Assembly: GCA_946413885.1 (NCBI GenBank)
Contig: CAMKMK010000113.1
Coordinates: forward strand, 1 to 7,565
Direction: 5' to 3'
Length of the DNA: 7,565 nucleotides
From: an uncultured Prevotellaceae bacterium
Lineage (GTDB): Bacteria; Bacteroidota; Bacteroidia; Bacteroidales; Bacteroidaceae
The first letter of the stretch is position 1. Every line of letters begins with the position of its first letter. The translations under genes were made by a program, and so were the position numbers. The notes under the pieces are model-generated. The model was given only the letters and a program-made list of their open reading frames with translations. It did not search any database and was not told where the DNA came from. This document shows, in pieces, positions 7,531 to 7,565 of this stretch.

Positions 7531-7565
7531 CTGTCGGACATTGTCAGTCTTTGTCGCACATTGTC
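7531..7565 (+). repeat. Decameric direct repeats, YTGTC every 10 bases, cut by the window edge
   Basis: CTGTCGGACA (7531-7540), TTGTCAGTCT (7541-7550), TTGTCGCACA (7551-7560) and TTGTC (7561-7565) form a head-to-tail series with a strict 10-base period. At the 20-base scale GTCGGACATTGTC (7533-7545) and GTCGCACATTGTC (7553-7565) match at 12 of 13 positions. GACATTGTC at 7537-7545 is itself a 4-1-4 inverted repeat. Spacing close to one DNA helical turn places all units on the same face of the helix. The array runs off the right edge, so its full length is unknown. Confidence 0.75.

Noticed and set aside
7426..7565. CRISPR array
   Set aside because: The repeats are too short and degenerate, the period is 10 or 22 bases, and there are no spacers of normal length or cas genes.

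Overview
The window looks like a chromosomal segment from a member of the Bacteroidales, most plausibly Prevotellaceae-like. Three things suggest this: a TAnnTTTG-type -7 promoter box at each end (the Bacteroidota housekeeping sigma consensus), starts without recognisable Shine-Dalgarno sequences, and the type of proteins encoded (a large lipoprotein M16 peptidase, and a MetH that stops after its B12 domain). The genus is an inference from sequence style; no rRNA or other marker is present.

Layout: five genes, all on the + strand, fill positions 49-7350. Next to a promoter box at 21-28 is a small acidic DMP19-like (DUF4375) protein (49-552). It is followed after 16 bases by smpB (569-1048), the protein partner of tmRNA in ribosome rescue. 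After a 77-base gap comes a 972-residue two-domain M16 zinc peptidase with a lipoprotein signal peptide (1126-4044). Seven bases later metH begins (4052-6817), encoding cobalamin-dependent methionine synthase. Its stop overlaps by 4 bases the start of a 5-formyltetrahydrofolate cyclo-ligase gene (6814-7350). The tight spacing suggests that peptidase, metH and cyclo-ligase form one transcription unit. A second, upstream unit may consist of the DMP19-like gene and smpB.

How the genes work together: metH and the cyclo-ligase form a clear one-carbon/folate pair. The cyclo-ligase returns 5-formyl-THF to the active folate pool as 5,10-methenyl-THF, which can be reduced to the 5-methyl-THF that MetH uses to methylate homocysteine. 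MetH has its homocysteine, pterin, cap and B12 domains with key residues intact, but no C-terminal AdoMet reactivation domain. The peptidase and the two upstream genes have no obvious metabolic link to this pair.

The last 215 bases (7351-7565) contain no convincing gene but are highly structured: three copies of a 22-base unit built on ACGTGTTG, an inverted copy of its core, a minus-strand TACCTTTG promoter box, and at the window edge a run of 10-base YTGTC units. This compact element is the least explained part of the window. The five genes themselves are ordinary housekeeping and envelope genes, and I saw no defence system, CRISPR array, insertion sequence or RNA gene.
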